Counted from the stretch's first letter, positions 7,756 to 16,848 are shown. The stretch is 64,000 bases of DNA from RYN-230 sp963813975 (GCA_963813975.1 CAWFAP010000007.1:744001-808000), one strand, 5' to 3'. A program made the numbers and translations. Notes: generated by a model from the sequence alone, not told the origin.

Positions 7756-8196
7756 ATGCCCACAAGAACTGCGCGTACCGACTGGACGGGAACGCTCGAG
7801 AACGGCTCTGGCCAGGTCGAGCTGACGAGTTCCGGAGTCGGGACCTACGAAGTGTCCTTTCCCAGGCGGGCGGCTGAGGAGGCCGGGGGATACACCAGCC
7901 CGGAAGAACTCATCGCGGCGGCCCACTCGTCGTGTTACGCGATGCAGCTGTCGGCACTGATCGGCCAGGCCGGCGGCACGCCGCAGGCGCTCGACGTGCA
8001 GGCGGACGTGTCGCTCGGGCCGGACCCGGCGGGCGGTTTCCGGCTGACCGGCATCAAGCTCACCGTCCGCGGTGAGGTCGAGGGCCTGGACGGCGCCCAG
8101 TTCATCAAGGCGGCCGAGGACGCGAAGGCCACCTGCCCGGTCAGCAAGGCGCTCACCGGCGTGGACATCACCCTCGACGCCCAGCTCGAAGGCTGA
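7756..8196 (+). CDS. osmC: OsmC-family peroxiredoxin
   Basis: A 146-residue OsmC subfamily hydroperoxide reductase that would reduce organic peroxides by a dithiol mechanism. Both active-site cysteines are present: HSSCYAM near residue 58 and ATCPVSKAL near residue 127. The opening RTDWTGTLENGSGQVEL and the length match OsmC rather than Ohr. The ATG at 7756 follows GGGAGGGAG. A long perfect hairpin 35 bp after the stop separates it from the convergent conservon. Confidence 0.92.
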   Translation: MPTRTARTDWTGTLENGSGQVELTSSGVGTYEVSFPRRAAEEAGGYTSPEELIAAAHSSCYAMQLSALIGQAGGTPQALDVQADVSLGPDPAGGFRLTGIKLTVRGEVEGLDGAQFIKAAEDAKATCPVSKALTGVDITLDAQLEG

Positions 8197-8230
8197 CCGC
8201 CGGCGTCGCGGGGCAGCGCGATCCTGGCCG

Positions 8231-8280
8231 CGGCGAACGCCCGTCCCCCGGCATGAGCACCGGGGGACGGGCGTTCGCCG
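8231..8280. terminator. Perfect 21-bp bidirectional terminator hairpin
   Basis: A 21-bp perfect inverted repeat (8231-8251 and 8260-8280) with an 8-nt loop (CATGAGCA) lies between convergent osmC and the conservon GTPase. The stem is about 80% GC and ends 6 nt from the GTPase stop. Symmetry and position make it a shared terminator for both operons. Confidence 0.85.
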
Positions 8281-8286
8281 TCACCC

Positions 8287-8886
8287 TCAGCGGCTGCCCA
8301 GATGCGCGGCCATGGCGTGCTGGACGAGGGTCACCAGGGTCGTCTTGGCCGATTGCCGCGTGCGCGCATCGCACTCGATGACCGGCACGTCCTGATTCAC
8401 CGACAGCGCCTCCTGGACGTCGCCGACCGTGTGCGGGTATTCGCCATGGAATCCGTTGACACCGACGATGAACGGCAGGTCGGCCGCCTCGAAGTAGTCA
8501 ACCGCGGGGAAGGAATCGGCCAGCCGCCGGCTGTCCGCCAGCACCACGGCCCCGATCGCCCCTTCGATCAGGTCATCCCACATGAACCAGAAGCGCTGCT
8601 GGCCCGGCGTGCCGAACAGGTACAGGACCAGCCCGGCGTCGAGCGTCGCCCGCCCGAAGTCCATCGCCACCGTGGTGGTCGTCTTCCCCGGCACGGCGGC
8701 CAGGTCGTCCATGTCGCCGCTGGCCGAGGTCAGCGCCGCCTCGGTGGTCAGCGGCGTGATCTCCGAGACCGATCCCACGAATGTGGTCTTGCCAACCCCG
8801 AAACCACCCGCGATAACGATCTTCACGGATGTCATCGCCGCGTTACCTGGATCACCCCCGAGGGGCTGTGCGCTCGCGTAATCCAC
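8287..8886 (-). CDS. Conservon small GTP-binding protein (CvnD-like)
   Basis: A 199-residue Ras-like GTPase of the actinobacterial conservon type, a molecular switch at the membrane downstream of the sensor kinase and roadblock protein. P-loop GGFGVGKTTFVG, switch-II region FGTPGQQRFWFMWDDL and ADSRRL are clear; the base-recognition motif is VNGFHG instead of NKxD, as is common in this group. The GTG at 8886 follows AAGGG. It is the last gene of the minus-strand operon and starts 53 nt after the roadblock gene, leaving no room for the DUF742 (CvnC) gene usually found there. Confidence 0.85.
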   Translation of the reverse strand: MDYASAQPLGGDPGNAAMTSVKIVIAGGFGVGKTTFVGSVSEITPLTTEAALTSASGDMDDLAAVPGKTTTTVAMDFGRATLDAGLVLYLFGTPGQQRFWFMWDDLIEGAIGAVVLADSRRLADSFPAVDYFEAADLPFIVGVNGFHGEYPHTVGDVQEALSVNQDVPVIECDARTRQSAKTTLVTLVQHAMAAHLGSR

Positions 8887-8939
8887 TGGGTGCCCTTCTG
8901 CACAGGTGAGGAGATGGGAGCCATGAACCCTTCCGGGGA

Positions 8940-9362
8940 CTAGCTCCCGTTCCGGGGGCTTAGTGCGCCGCGCGGCTCAGGCGTGAGGGCGTGTCCCGCC
9001 CTGTCGACGAGCAACGCCATCTCGTAGGCCACCAGGCCCATGTCGCAGTCGTCGGACGCCAGCACGGCCAGGCTCGAACCGTCGCTGATCGCCATGACGA
9101 GCAGCACGCCCCGCCGCATCTCGACGATCGTCTGCGTGACCGGCCCGCCTTCGAACACCCGCGCGGCGCCGTGGGTGAGGCTGGTCAGGCCCGAGGTCAC
9201 GGCGGCGAGCTGGTCGGCCCGGTCCTTCGGGAACCCGTCCGAGAAGGCGAGCGGCAGGCCGTCCGCGGAGACCACGATGGCGTGGGCTACCGCAGGCACC
9301 CGTCCGGCGAAATCGGTGATGAGCCAGTTCAGGTCCGGGACCGGCGACGACAGCGGGCTCAC
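8940..9362 (-). CDS. Roadblock/LC7-domain protein (CvnB-like)
   Basis: A 140-residue single-domain Roadblock/LC7 protein: the opening LNWLITDFAGRVPAVAHAIVVSADGLPLAFSD, then LAAVTSGLTSLTHGAARVF and RRGVLLVMAISDGSSLAVLA are hallmark segments. In conservons this protein sits between the sensor kinase and the GTPase and probably acts as a GTPase-activating or scaffolding partner. The GTG at 9362 has AGAGGGG upstream. It is separated from the kinase gene by 129 bp containing a 15-bp tandem repeat. Confidence 0.88.
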   Translation of the reverse strand: MSPLSSPVPDLNWLITDFAGRVPAVAHAIVVSADGLPLAFSDGFPKDRADQLAAVTSGLTSLTHGAARVFEGGPVTQTIVEMRRGVLLVMAISDGSSLAVLASDDCDMGLVAYEMALLVDRAGHALTPEPRGALSPRNGS

Positions 9363-9438
9363 GATTCCCCTCTCTGGCCGGCCTGGGGTGGCCAGCTGGA
9401 TGACCGCGGCCGGCGGGGACCGGGCACCATGTCACCGG

Positions 9439-9483
9439 GCACCGGGTCCCGGCGCACCGGGTCCCGGCGCACCGGGTCCCGGC
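9439..9483. repeat. Three perfect 15-bp tandem repeats
   Basis: GCACCGGGTCCCGGC occurs three times head to tail (9439-9453, 9454-9468, 9469-9483), each holding the palindrome GGGTCCC. It occupies the gap between the kinase and roadblock genes of the conservon. Such arrays can vary in copy number; a regulatory effect is untested. Confidence 0.85.
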
Positions 9484-9491
9484 GAATTGCG

Positions 9492-12398
9492 TTACGAGGC
9501 ACGGTCTGACTCACCCCCGATGTCCGTCTCGTCCCCGGGTCCGGTCGCGCGGGCTTTCCTGATTCCTTGCTGGAAGCTCGACAGTCGCTGCCTGGTCTGC
9601 GAAGCGGACCGCCCCGGGGGGGCGGGTGCCGGTGCCACCGCGCCCGCGCCGCCGGGCACCAGGTTCGCCTTGGGTACCCGCTTGGGCAGTCCCGCCTCCG
9701 TGGTGTCCGCGAACACCGGCGCCCGCACCGCCTCCGCCGCCTGCCATCCGGCGTCCGCGGGAGATGACCAGGCGGCCACCGCATCCGGTTGCGCCACGGC
9801 CCGGCCCACAGGCTGGCCGCCCCGCCGGAACCAGTCGGACTCCACCGATTCGAAGATGGGCAGACGGTTCTCCGGCCCGGCGCTCTCCGCGGGCGGGAGT
9901 ACCACGCGACGCGCCCCGGGGACCGGGTCCGGTGTTCCAGCGTCAGGCCGGCCCGCCCCGGCTCCGTTCCCGTTCCCCGGCTGGGCCGGGACGGCCGTAC
10001 TGACGTCCGGGCGGATGCCGGTCTCCGCGGACGCGGCCCCGTTTCCGGGCTGGCCCGGCGCGGGGCGCAGCGGGCGCCGCTGCGCCGTAGGCCACGTGGC
10101 CGCCGGACGCTCGTCGTCGCCGTTGACGGCCAGCCCCGTCTCCATCCACGCAGTCGCCGCCGCCTGGCCGGCCTCCCCCAGGGGGCGCAGATCCGAGAGG
10201 GACGCCGTGGCCTGCCGCGTGACCACCTCGTCGGGAAGCCACACCAGAGCGGTCAGGCCGCCCTTGGACGCGGGCCGGAGGCGGACATGGATCCCGTGCC
10301 GGCCGGCCAGCCGGGCAACCACGAACAGGCCCATCCGGCGGGACACCGCCACGTCGACGACCGGCGGATTGTCCAGCCGCCAGTTGGCGTGGGCTATCTC
10401 CTCCGCGCCCATCCCGACACCCTGGTCGGTGATGTCCAGCAGGACGCCGCCGCTGTTGAGCGAGTACCCCGACACGTGCACCAGGGTGTCCGCGGGGGAG
10501 AACGTGGTCGCGTTCTCGGCGAGCTCGGACAGCAGGTGAACGACGTCGTTGACCGCCTGGCCGCGGACCGAGATGCCCGGCTGGATGTCCGGGACGACCC
10601 GCTCGTAGTGCTCGATCTCCGATACCGCGGCCCGCAGGACGTTCACCAGCGCCACGGGCTCGCTCCACCGCTTGGACAGCTCATGGCCCGCCAGGACCAG
10701 GAGGTTCTCGGAGTTGCGCCGCATCCGGGTGGCCAGGTGGTCCATCTGGAACAGGTTGGAGAGCCGCTCGGAGTCCTGCTCGCCCTGCTCCAGGTCATCG
10801 ATGAGCCGGATCTGGCGCTCCACCAGCGTCTGGCTCCGGCGGGACAGGTTCACGAACATTGCGTTGATGTTCCCGCGCAGCGCCGCCTCGTTGGCCGCCA
10901 GCCGGACGGCCTCCCGGTGGACCTGGTCGAACGCCCGGGCCACCTCCCCGATTTCGTCGGTGGAGTCCACCTCGATGGGCGTCACCTCCAGCGGCTCCTC
11001 GCTGCCGCCCCCGCTCATCAGGCGGACGGTCTCCGGGAGCCGTTCCCCCGCCACCTCGAGCGCGCCGGTCCGCAGCTGATGCAGCGGCCGGGTCATGGAC
11101 CGGCCCAGGGCCAGGGTGAACAGCACCGCCAGCGCCAGCACCACGATCACCGCGAACGCCTCGATCAGTGCCGCCGTTATCGCCGTGCCCCGGAGCGAGC
11201 CGCTCTGGGCGATGACCGAGTTCATCAGGCCCTGCTCGACCGCGTGCAAGCTGGCGACCAGGTACGCGGAACCGCTGGCCGCGTTCGTGAAGGCGGGATT
11301 CTCCGCCGACGAGCCGCCGGCGAGGGCCAGCGTGATGGCCTGCTGGACCTGCGCCTGGGCCCGGTCGGCCTGCGCGGAGGACAGATCGCTCTCGTACAGG
11401 TGACGCTGGCTGCTGGTGGCGGTCAGGCTGAACTGGGCCAGGTCAGCCTGCTGCTCGGCCTGGGCGGCGTTGATGGCGGCCAGCTGCCCGGGCTGGAACT
11501 GGTTCGCGCCGACCAGGTCCGGGGTCAGGGCCGAGGTGAGGATGGCCTGTTCCTGGGACACCTGTTCCTTCGAGGCCGAGATGAGCCCCACGACCCGGGC
11601 GGTGTCCGCCAGCGCCGCGTCGTTGCTGCCGGTCGCGATCTCGCCTTCCAGGGCGAGAAGCTGGCTGATCGTGGCCGCATACTCCTGGATGACCGCCAGC
11701 GAGGGAATGCGGGTGCTGGCCGCCACGCCGCGCAGGGCCGGGAGCCCGTCGAGCGCGGTGATCGCTCCGTTGGCTTCGCGCCGGGCCACCACCGGGTAAG
11801 ACGGCCCAATAGTGGCGGCCCCGCTCCGCACCCGGGCCGCGAGGCGGTCGGTAGCCCGCCGGTCCTTGGCCAGCACCGCCGCCTGGGGGGCGCCGGCCGT
11901 GGCCGGGGAGCCCCGGCCGCCCGCCGCCGGGCCCATGGTGACGTACCTGATGGTGTCTTCACGCTCGATCTGGAGGGCCTGGACCAGGTTAGTGATCTCG
12001 CCACCCAGCCGGGAGAACTGCTCGACCCGCTGGTACGCGAGAGCCCGGCGTGCGGACGAGACCACGCTGACGCCCCCGAGGATCACGGCGGCTAACGTGG
12101 GCAGCAGGACCAGCAGCAGCAGGCGCGACCGCACCCGCCAGTTCTTCAGCGCAAAGCGCGAGGCCGCCTGCGGCGGTCCGGCCGCCGCGGGCGTGATCCC
12201 CGGGACTACGCCGCCGTCCGCCCGGCCTGTCCCGCTGAGCGCCCCGCCGGCCACACTGCCCGGCGCCCCCCCGAAGGCGCCGCCGTCTCCGGAGTAGGTG
12301 CCCCTCCCGTCGAGCGCAGCAACTGGTGCCGTGAGCAGCCGCGGGCGGCTGGTCGCGTCATGGGCCGCGCTGTCTGCTCTCCCTCGCCTGGATCGCAC
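9492..12398 (-). CDS. Conservon sensor histidine kinase with NIT sensor domain (CvnA-like)
   Basis: A large membrane sensor kinase of the nitrate/nitrite-sensing actinobacterial type that heads the conservon. From the 12398 start: membrane helix at about residues 90-112 (RSRLLLLVLLPTLAAVILGG), an extracytoplasmic NIT-type domain to about residue 400, a second helix (AFAVIVVLALAVLFTLALG), HAMP to about 510, a dimerisation segment with MDHLATRMRRNSENLLVLAG, then an ATPase domain with N-box ELAENATTFSPAD and G-box DITDQGVGM. The last 220 or so residues are Pro/Ala/Gly-rich and look disordered. The start is uncertain: the frame is open to GTG 12518, but GTG 12398 has GAGAGG upstream. Confidence 0.85.
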   Translation of the reverse strand: MRSRRGRADSAAHDATSRPRLLTAPVAALDGRGTYSGDGGAFGGAPGSVAGGALSGTGRADGGVVPGITPAAAGPPQAASRFALKNWRVRSRLLLLVLLPTLAAVILGGVSVVSSARRALAYQRVEQFSRLGGEITNLVQALQIEREDTIRYVTMGPAAGGRGSPATAGAPQAAVLAKDRRATDRLAARVRSGAATIGPSYPVVARREANGAITALDGLPALRGVAASTRIPSLAVIQEYAATISQLLALEGEIATGSNDAALADTARVVGLISASKEQVSQEQAILTSALTPDLVGANQFQPGQLAAINAAQAEQQADLAQFSLTATSSQRHLYESDLSSAQADRAQAQVQQAITLALAGGSSAENPAFTNAASGSAYLVASLHAVEQGLMNSVIAQSGSLRGTAITAALIEAFAVIVVLALAVLFTLALGRSMTRPLHQLRTGALEVAGERLPETVRLMSGGGSEEPLEVTPIEVDSTDEIGEVARAFDQVHREAVRLAANEAALRGNINAMFVNLSRRSQTLVERQIRLIDDLEQGEQDSERLSNLFQMDHLATRMRRNSENLLVLAGHELSKRWSEPVALVNVLRAAVSEIEHYERVVPDIQPGISVRGQAVNDVVHLLSELAENATTFSPADTLVHVSGYSLNSGGVLLDITDQGVGMGAEEIAHANWRLDNPPVVDVAVSRRMGLFVVARLAGRHGIHVRLRPASKGGLTALVWLPDEVVTRQATASLSDLRPLGEAGQAAATAWMETGLAVNGDDERPAATWPTAQRRPLRPAPGQPGNGAASAETGIRPDVSTAVPAQPGNGNGAGAGRPDAGTPDPVPGARRVVLPPAESAGPENRLPIFESVESDWFRRGGQPVGRAVAQPDAVAAWSSPADAGWQAAEAVRAPVFADTTEAGLPKRVPKANLVPGGAGAVAPAPAPPGRSASQTRQRLSSFQQGIRKARATGPGDETDIGGESDRAS

Positions 12399-12782
12399 AG
12401 TTTCTGCACCTCTCAACCCGGAAACGGCAGGTGCCCGCCGAGCGCGGGCGCCGGCGCGGAACCACAATGGCAGCCCCGGTCCATGGCCAGCCATTTCCAG
12501 TGCGGACCCTGGCCCCACTGCCAGGAGCCAACTCTAACGCCCGGCGGGCTATCTCACGCTCATTGTTACCACTGTTGTCAAACCTCGCCAACCGGGCGGG
12601 CGAGTCTGCAGTAAAGCGTCGCAAATCTGGCTACGCGGGCCGTCTCCGCGGGTTAACCTGAGTCGCAGGCCGGCGATATTACTACCTTTCTTCGGAAAGC
12701 ATCGGACGCTGCTATAGCACTTAGCAAGTTACCATTTAAATTCCGGCCCTTAACGGGCTTGCGGACTATACAAGGAGGCGCC

Positions 12783-13811
12783 ATGAGGCTCGTTCGGGCC
12801 TGGACCCGCGGAGAGCGTCCGCAGCTGGGCCGCCGGTCGGGCACGGTGCTCGTGACCGCCTCGCTGGCCCTGCTCACGGCCGGATGCCAGGTGCTGGGCG
12901 CCGCGCCCGGCCCGGCGGCCGGGAGCCAGCAGATCACCGTGGCGGTCGTGCCGGGCTTCGCCAACGCGCCGCTGCAGGTGGCCGTCGAGCACGGGCTGTT
13001 CGGCCAGCATCACCTGGACGTGACCGTGCAGACCTACCAGACCGTCCAGCAGGCTTATGGCGCATTAACCAGCGGCCAGGCGGACGTGGTCAGCGGCGAC
13101 TACGCCGGGCTGCTCTACGCGCAGGCTGATGAGGCCCATGCGCAGCTGCGGCTGATCGCGGACGGGTACGACGCCACGCCGGGAGTGATGGAGGTTCTCA
13201 CCCTGCCCGGCTCCGTGATCAAGGGTCCCCAGGACCTGCAGGGCAAGGCGGTCGCCACCCCGCTGCAGGAACTCGCTCCGTTCTCGGCCACCGCCCCTTA
13301 CAACGTCGAGACGCTGACCGCCGAGGCGGTGCTGCAGAACGATGGCGTGAGCCCCTCCAGTGTCCTGTGGACGGCCATGCCCCCGGGCGATATGGTCACC
13401 GCCCTGCGCGATCATCAGGTCAGCGCGATCGTGGCCACTCAGCCGTACATCCTGCAGGCCGAGACCGAACTCGGCGCCGTCGAGCTGTTCGACGTGTGCA
13501 GTGGCGTGACCGCCAGCCTGCCGCTGTCGGGGTACTTCACCACCGCGGTCTTCGCCGGCGGTCATGCCGCGGCCTTGCGCGGCTTCCGGTCTGTGCTCAA
13601 CGCGGCCAAGGCGAGCACGGCCCAGCTCGGCACCGTCCGGTCGGCACTCGGGACGCTGCCGGGGATGTCCGCCCGGGAAGCTGCCCTCGTCACGATCGGG
13701 CAGTACCCGACCTTCCTGAGCATCGGGCAGGTGCAGCGGGTGGCCGACCTGATGTATGGCACCGGGATGATCCGCACCACGATTCCCGTGAAAAGCCTGG
13801 TGCTGCGTTAG
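12783..13811 (+). CDS. Solute-binding lipoprotein, NitT/TauT (NMT1-like) type
   Basis: A 342-residue periplasmic-binding-type lipoprotein. The lipobox LLTAGC is followed by a short linker and then ITVAVVPGFANAPLQVAVEHGLF, the typical opening of NitT/TauT/SsuA/THI5-like binding proteins for nitrate, sulfonates or pyrimidine precursors. Later segments SGQADVVSGDYAGLL and LQGKAVATP fit the fold. The ATG at 12783 has AAGGAGG at ideal spacing, so the longer frame from 12759 is rejected. No permease or ATPase gene adjoins it, so it is either an orphan binding protein or shares a transporter elsewhere. It is divergent from the conservon kinase. Confidence 0.8.
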   Translation: MRLVRAWTRGERPQLGRRSGTVLVTASLALLTAGCQVLGAAPGPAAGSQQITVAVVPGFANAPLQVAVEHGLFGQHHLDVTVQTYQTVQQAYGALTSGQADVVSGDYAGLLYAQADEAHAQLRLIADGYDATPGVMEVLTLPGSVIKGPQDLQGKAVATPLQELAPFSATAPYNVETLTAEAVLQNDGVSPSSVLWTAMPPGDMVTALRDHQVSAIVATQPYILQAETELGAVELFDVCSGVTASLPLSGYFTTAVFAGGHAAALRGFRSVLNAAKASTAQLGTVRSALGTLPGMSAREAALVTIGQYPTFLSIGQVQRVADLMYGTGMIRTTIPVKSLVLR

Positions 13812-13956
13812 TCCGGGGGGACGACCCCCCTGGGACCCCCGCCATTCGCCGGGCTCGGCGAGGACGCGCCTCCGGCGCGCCTCCCCTCGCCGGCAAATAA
13901 GCGCCGGCTGCGAGAGGTGCCTCCTCCCTGGAGTTCCGCCATTCGCCGGCGAATCC

Positions 13957-13991
13957 AGCCGGCCGGGCCGGTCAGCCCGGCCCGGCCGGCT
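13957..13991. terminator. 14-bp hairpin between convergent binding-protein genes
   Basis: AGCCGGCCGGGCCG (13957-13970) and its complement (13978-13991) enclose a 7-nt loop, 12 nt from the stop of the minus-strand binding protein. It is a likely shared terminator for the two convergent genes. The rest of the gap (13812-13956) shows only GC-rich short repeats. Confidence 0.65.
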
Positions 13992-14003
13992 AGCCCGGAG
14001 AAA

Positions 14004-15623
14004 TCAGGCGGTGAAGGCGAAATGCTCGAAGTCGAAGTTGGATAGCGGCTGGCCGACCTTACCGGCCGTGTAGCCGGTTATCTTCTCGCTGTAGGCGTCC
14101 AGCACGTCGATGTAGGCGGGCACGATGTAGCCGCCCTCGTTGAAGTCGTAGTTCTGCATCTCGCGGATGATTTCCTGCCGCAGCGTCGGGCTGGCGGTCG
14201 CGTTAGCCTGGTTGTAAAGGCTCGTGTAGTGCGGATTGCTGGTGTGCGTCTCGTTGAACGGGGACGCGGTGAGCATCGACTCCGCGACCTGGGCGAGGTA
14301 CGGGTAATAGTTGTAGTAATCCTGGCCGAAGGTCCACTTGAGGTAGTTGGGGCCGAAGAAGACCCCGGCCGGCACGTTGCTGAGCCTGACCGTCACGCCG
14401 GCCGCCTTGGCCTGCGCGGCCAGCACCGTGGCCATGGCCACCGTGCCGGTGGCCACCGCCGAGGTGGTCAGGGTGACCGTGAGGCCTTCCTGGCCGGCCT
14501 TCTTCAGCAGGAACTTGGCTTGCTGGATGTCGCCCTGCGCGGGCCGGACCAGTGCGTGATCGAAGTCAGGGTCGTACGGGGAGAAGAGATCGTTCGCGAC
14601 CACGCCGTAGCCGTCGAGGGCTGAGTCGATCAGCTGCGGGCGGTTGACCAGCAGCCGCATGGCCTGACGCACGTTGACGTCGTTGAACGGCGGCTGATCG
14701 ACGCGCATCGTGAACGGGACGATCTCACCGGAGTGAGAGACGACGGTCTTGATGCCGCTGGTGGTGGCCAGGGAGGCAATCTGCGGCCCGTCGAGCGCAC
14801 CCGCGCCCTGGATCACACCGGTGCTCAGCGCCGCCTGCAAGGTGGTGTTGTCGCTGAAATCGATGATGGTCAGCGTGTCCGCGTAGGGAAGCCCGGACTT
14901 CCAGTAGTGCGGGTTGCGGGTGAAGACGCTGCGCTGACCCGGGGTGAAGCTCTGGTAGACGAAGGCTCCGGTCCCGACCGGCTTGGCCGGGGTGAATCCC
15001 TCCGGCGCGATATAGAGGTTGTACCAGAAGGCGGCCAGCTGCTCGGCGAAGCTGGAGAACGGCTTGGTCAGCCGGACCAGGACGGTGTGCTGGTCCAGGG
15101 CCCTGGTGTGCGCCAGGTCGATCGGGCCGAGGCCGAACTTGCCCGTGAAACCGTTGGAGTAGACCCGCTGGAACGTGAAGAGCACGTCGGCGGCGGTGAA
15201 AGCCTTCCCGTCGTGGAAGGTCACGCCGCGGCGGAGGTGGATGACCCACTCCGACAGCGACCCCCGGTGCGGGGTGATGGACTCGGCCAGCACGTACTCG
15301 ACGTGCGCCTGGGCGTTGAGCTGGACCAGGGGCTGATACAGCGACTGCAGGCGGGACGTGTCGATATAGGTGAGGCTCTTGTGCGGGTCCAGGGTGTCCG
15401 AGCTCGAGCCGCCGGTCAGGCCGAGCTTCAGGTCACCGCCCCGCTTCAGGCTGCGGCTGGCCTGGGCTAAATGCTGGGCCGGTCCGGAACCGGAGCCGCC
15501 GCAGGCGGCCAGTAAGCTTCCGCCGCCGGCCAGGGCGCCAGCGGCAGCAATCCCGCGCAGGAATTGGCGCCGCCCGAATTCTGCTGCCGGCCGCGGCGTG
15601 GTGCTCTGATCCGGTCGATCCAC
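14004..15623 (-). CDS. ABC transporter substrate-binding lipoprotein, family 5 (DppA/OppA-like)
   Basis: A 539-residue extracellular binding protein for peptides, nickel or similar ligands. It combines a twin-arginine-like signal (GRRQFLRGIAAAGAL) with a lipobox (LLAAC). The family-5 signature is seen in WVIHLRRGVTFHDGKAFTAADVLFTFQRV, and conserved later parts include PVGTGAFVYQSFTPG, RNPHYWK and NVRQAMRLLVNR. The GTG at 15623 follows GGAGGTAGG. The matching permeases and double ATPase (17292-21137) lie 1.7 kb away in the opposite direction with one oxidoreductase gene between, so they probably form one transporter, but that is inference from family match. Confidence 0.9.
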   Translation of the reverse strand: MDRPDQSTTPRPAAEFGRRQFLRGIAAAGALAGGGSLLAACGGSGSGPAQHLAQASRSLKRGGDLKLGLTGGSSSDTLDPHKSLTYIDTSRLQSLYQPLVQLNAQAHVEYVLAESITPHRGSLSEWVIHLRRGVTFHDGKAFTAADVLFTFQRVYSNGFTGKFGLGPIDLAHTRALDQHTVLVRLTKPFSSFAEQLAAFWYNLYIAPEGFTPAKPVGTGAFVYQSFTPGQRSVFTRNPHYWKSGLPYADTLTIIDFSDNTTLQAALSTGVIQGAGALDGPQIASLATTSGIKTVVSHSGEIVPFTMRVDQPPFNDVNVRQAMRLLVNRPQLIDSALDGYGVVANDLFSPYDPDFDHALVRPAQGDIQQAKFLLKKAGQEGLTVTLTTSAVATGTVAMATVLAAQAKAAGVTVRLSNVPAGVFFGPNYLKWTFGQDYYNYYPYLAQVAESMLTASPFNETHTSNPHYTSLYNQANATASPTLRQEIIREMQNYDFNEGGYIVPAYIDVLDAYSEKITGYTAGKVGQPLSNFDFEHFAFTA

Positions 15624-15816
15624 GGAAACCTACCTCCACGAAGTTCGGCATAGGAACACTAAACGCATTAAGAGACATGATCGGATAGGCGCATGGCGGC
15701 CCGCCGGGGCATGCGGGGCTAATCCTCCCGGTAAAGCGCCCTATGCAGATTACTGGCCATAATGTCACAGGCCGGATGGTCGCGCTACCGGGTGAATACG
15801 CTCCGGTAGCGACGGG

Positions 15817-16848
15817 TTACCCGGCCACCAGGAGCACCTTTCCGACGTGCTGGCGGCGCTCCAGGAAACGATGCGCCTCGGCGGCGTCACTGATGGGGAA
15901 GGTGGCGGCAATGGGCACTTTGATCAGGCCGCGCCGGATCAGGTCCAGCGACGTGGCCAGCTCATCGGGTGGCGCCACCCGGAAGCCAATGATGCGCCAG
16001 CCGTTCCGGAACAGGGGAATCAGGTCGATCGGCACCACCTCGCCGGCGTGCGCCCCGCAGATGACGAGCGTGCCTTCCTCCCGCAGCACGGACAGGTGCG
16101 CCGCGAACCGGGGCCCGCCCACGGTGTCGAGGACCGCGTCGAAGCGGCGGCCATCCGTGACCCGCAGGAGGTCATCGGCGATGCTGGTCTCCCCGCCGAC
16201 GATGACCTCGTCGGCGCCGAGGGACGAGACCTGGCTCGCCTTGCCGGCCGTGCCGGCCGTCGCGACCACGGTCGCCCCCGCGAGCTTCGCGCACTGGACC
16301 AGGGCGCCGGCCACACCGCCCGAGGCCGATGGGATGAGCACCAGGTCACCGGGCCGGACGAGGGCCAGGCGGTTCACCATGTGCCACGCGGTGCTGACGG
16401 CGCACTGCCCGGCGGCCATGGCGAGCAGGTCATCACCGGGCTGGAGGGGGACGGCCACCTCGGCCGGCACGCAGACCAGTTCGCCGTAGCCGCCCCAGCG
16501 GGTTGTGCCGAAGATCTCGAAGGCCTCGCAGAGGTCAGGCCGCCACCGGGCGCACCGGGCGCACCGGCCGCAGCTGTACTGCTGGAAGGCGGTGACGCGA
16601 TCGCCGGCCCGGATGGGGCCGTCGCGGTCGCCCACGCCGACGACGGTGCCGGCGAACTCCGCCCCGAGCACCATGGGCAGCTCGAACGGCCAGCGGGACG
16701 TCCCGGCGCGGGAGTCGAGGTCTGAGTGGTTGACCCCGCAGGCCTGCACCTGGACCAGGACGTCGCCGGGGCCGATCACGGGATCGGGGATGTCCGCGTA
16801 CTGCATCGCCTCGGCCGGCCCGTATTCGTAGAACGCCGCCGCCTTCAC
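15817..16848 (-). CDS. Zinc-binding alcohol dehydrogenase family (MDR) oxidoreductase
   Basis: A 343-residue medium-chain dehydrogenase/reductase. It has a GroES-like N-domain with CGVNHSDLD, a structural-zinc loop SCGRCARCARWRPDLC, and a Rossmann domain (SASGGVAGALVQCAKLAGATVVATAG). The overall pattern is closest to quinone-oxidoreductase/crotonyl-CoA-reductase-like MDRs. The start is set at GTG 16848 because a G-rich ribosome site precedes it and homology begins with KAAAFYEYGPAEAMQY; the open frame to 17013 adds low-complexity residues only. It is embedded between the two halves of the peptide transporter; the substrate is unknown. Confidence 0.8.
   Translation of the reverse strand: MKAAAFYEYGPAEAMQYADIPDPVIGPGDVLVQVQACGVNHSDLDSRAGTSRWPFELPMVLGAEFAGTVVGVGDRDGPIRAGDRVTAFQQYSCGRCARCARWRPDLCEAFEIFGTTRWGGYGELVCVPAEVAVPLQPGDDLLAMAAGQCAVSTAWHMVNRLALVRPGDLVLIPSASGGVAGALVQCAKLAGATVVATAGTAGKASQVSSLGADEVIVGGETSIADDLLRVTDGRRFDAVLDTVGGPRFAAHLSVLREEGTLVICGAHAGEVVPIDLIPLFRNGWRIIGFRVAPPDELATSLDLIRRGLIKVPIAATFPISDAAEAHRFLERRQHVGKVLLVAG

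Noticed and set aside
9789..12095. A 768-codon plus-strand open frame across the conservon kinase
   Set aside because: It is fully antisense to a gene with complete kinase domains; its translation is Arg/Gly/His-rich without motifs, as expected of mirror frames in high-GC DNA.
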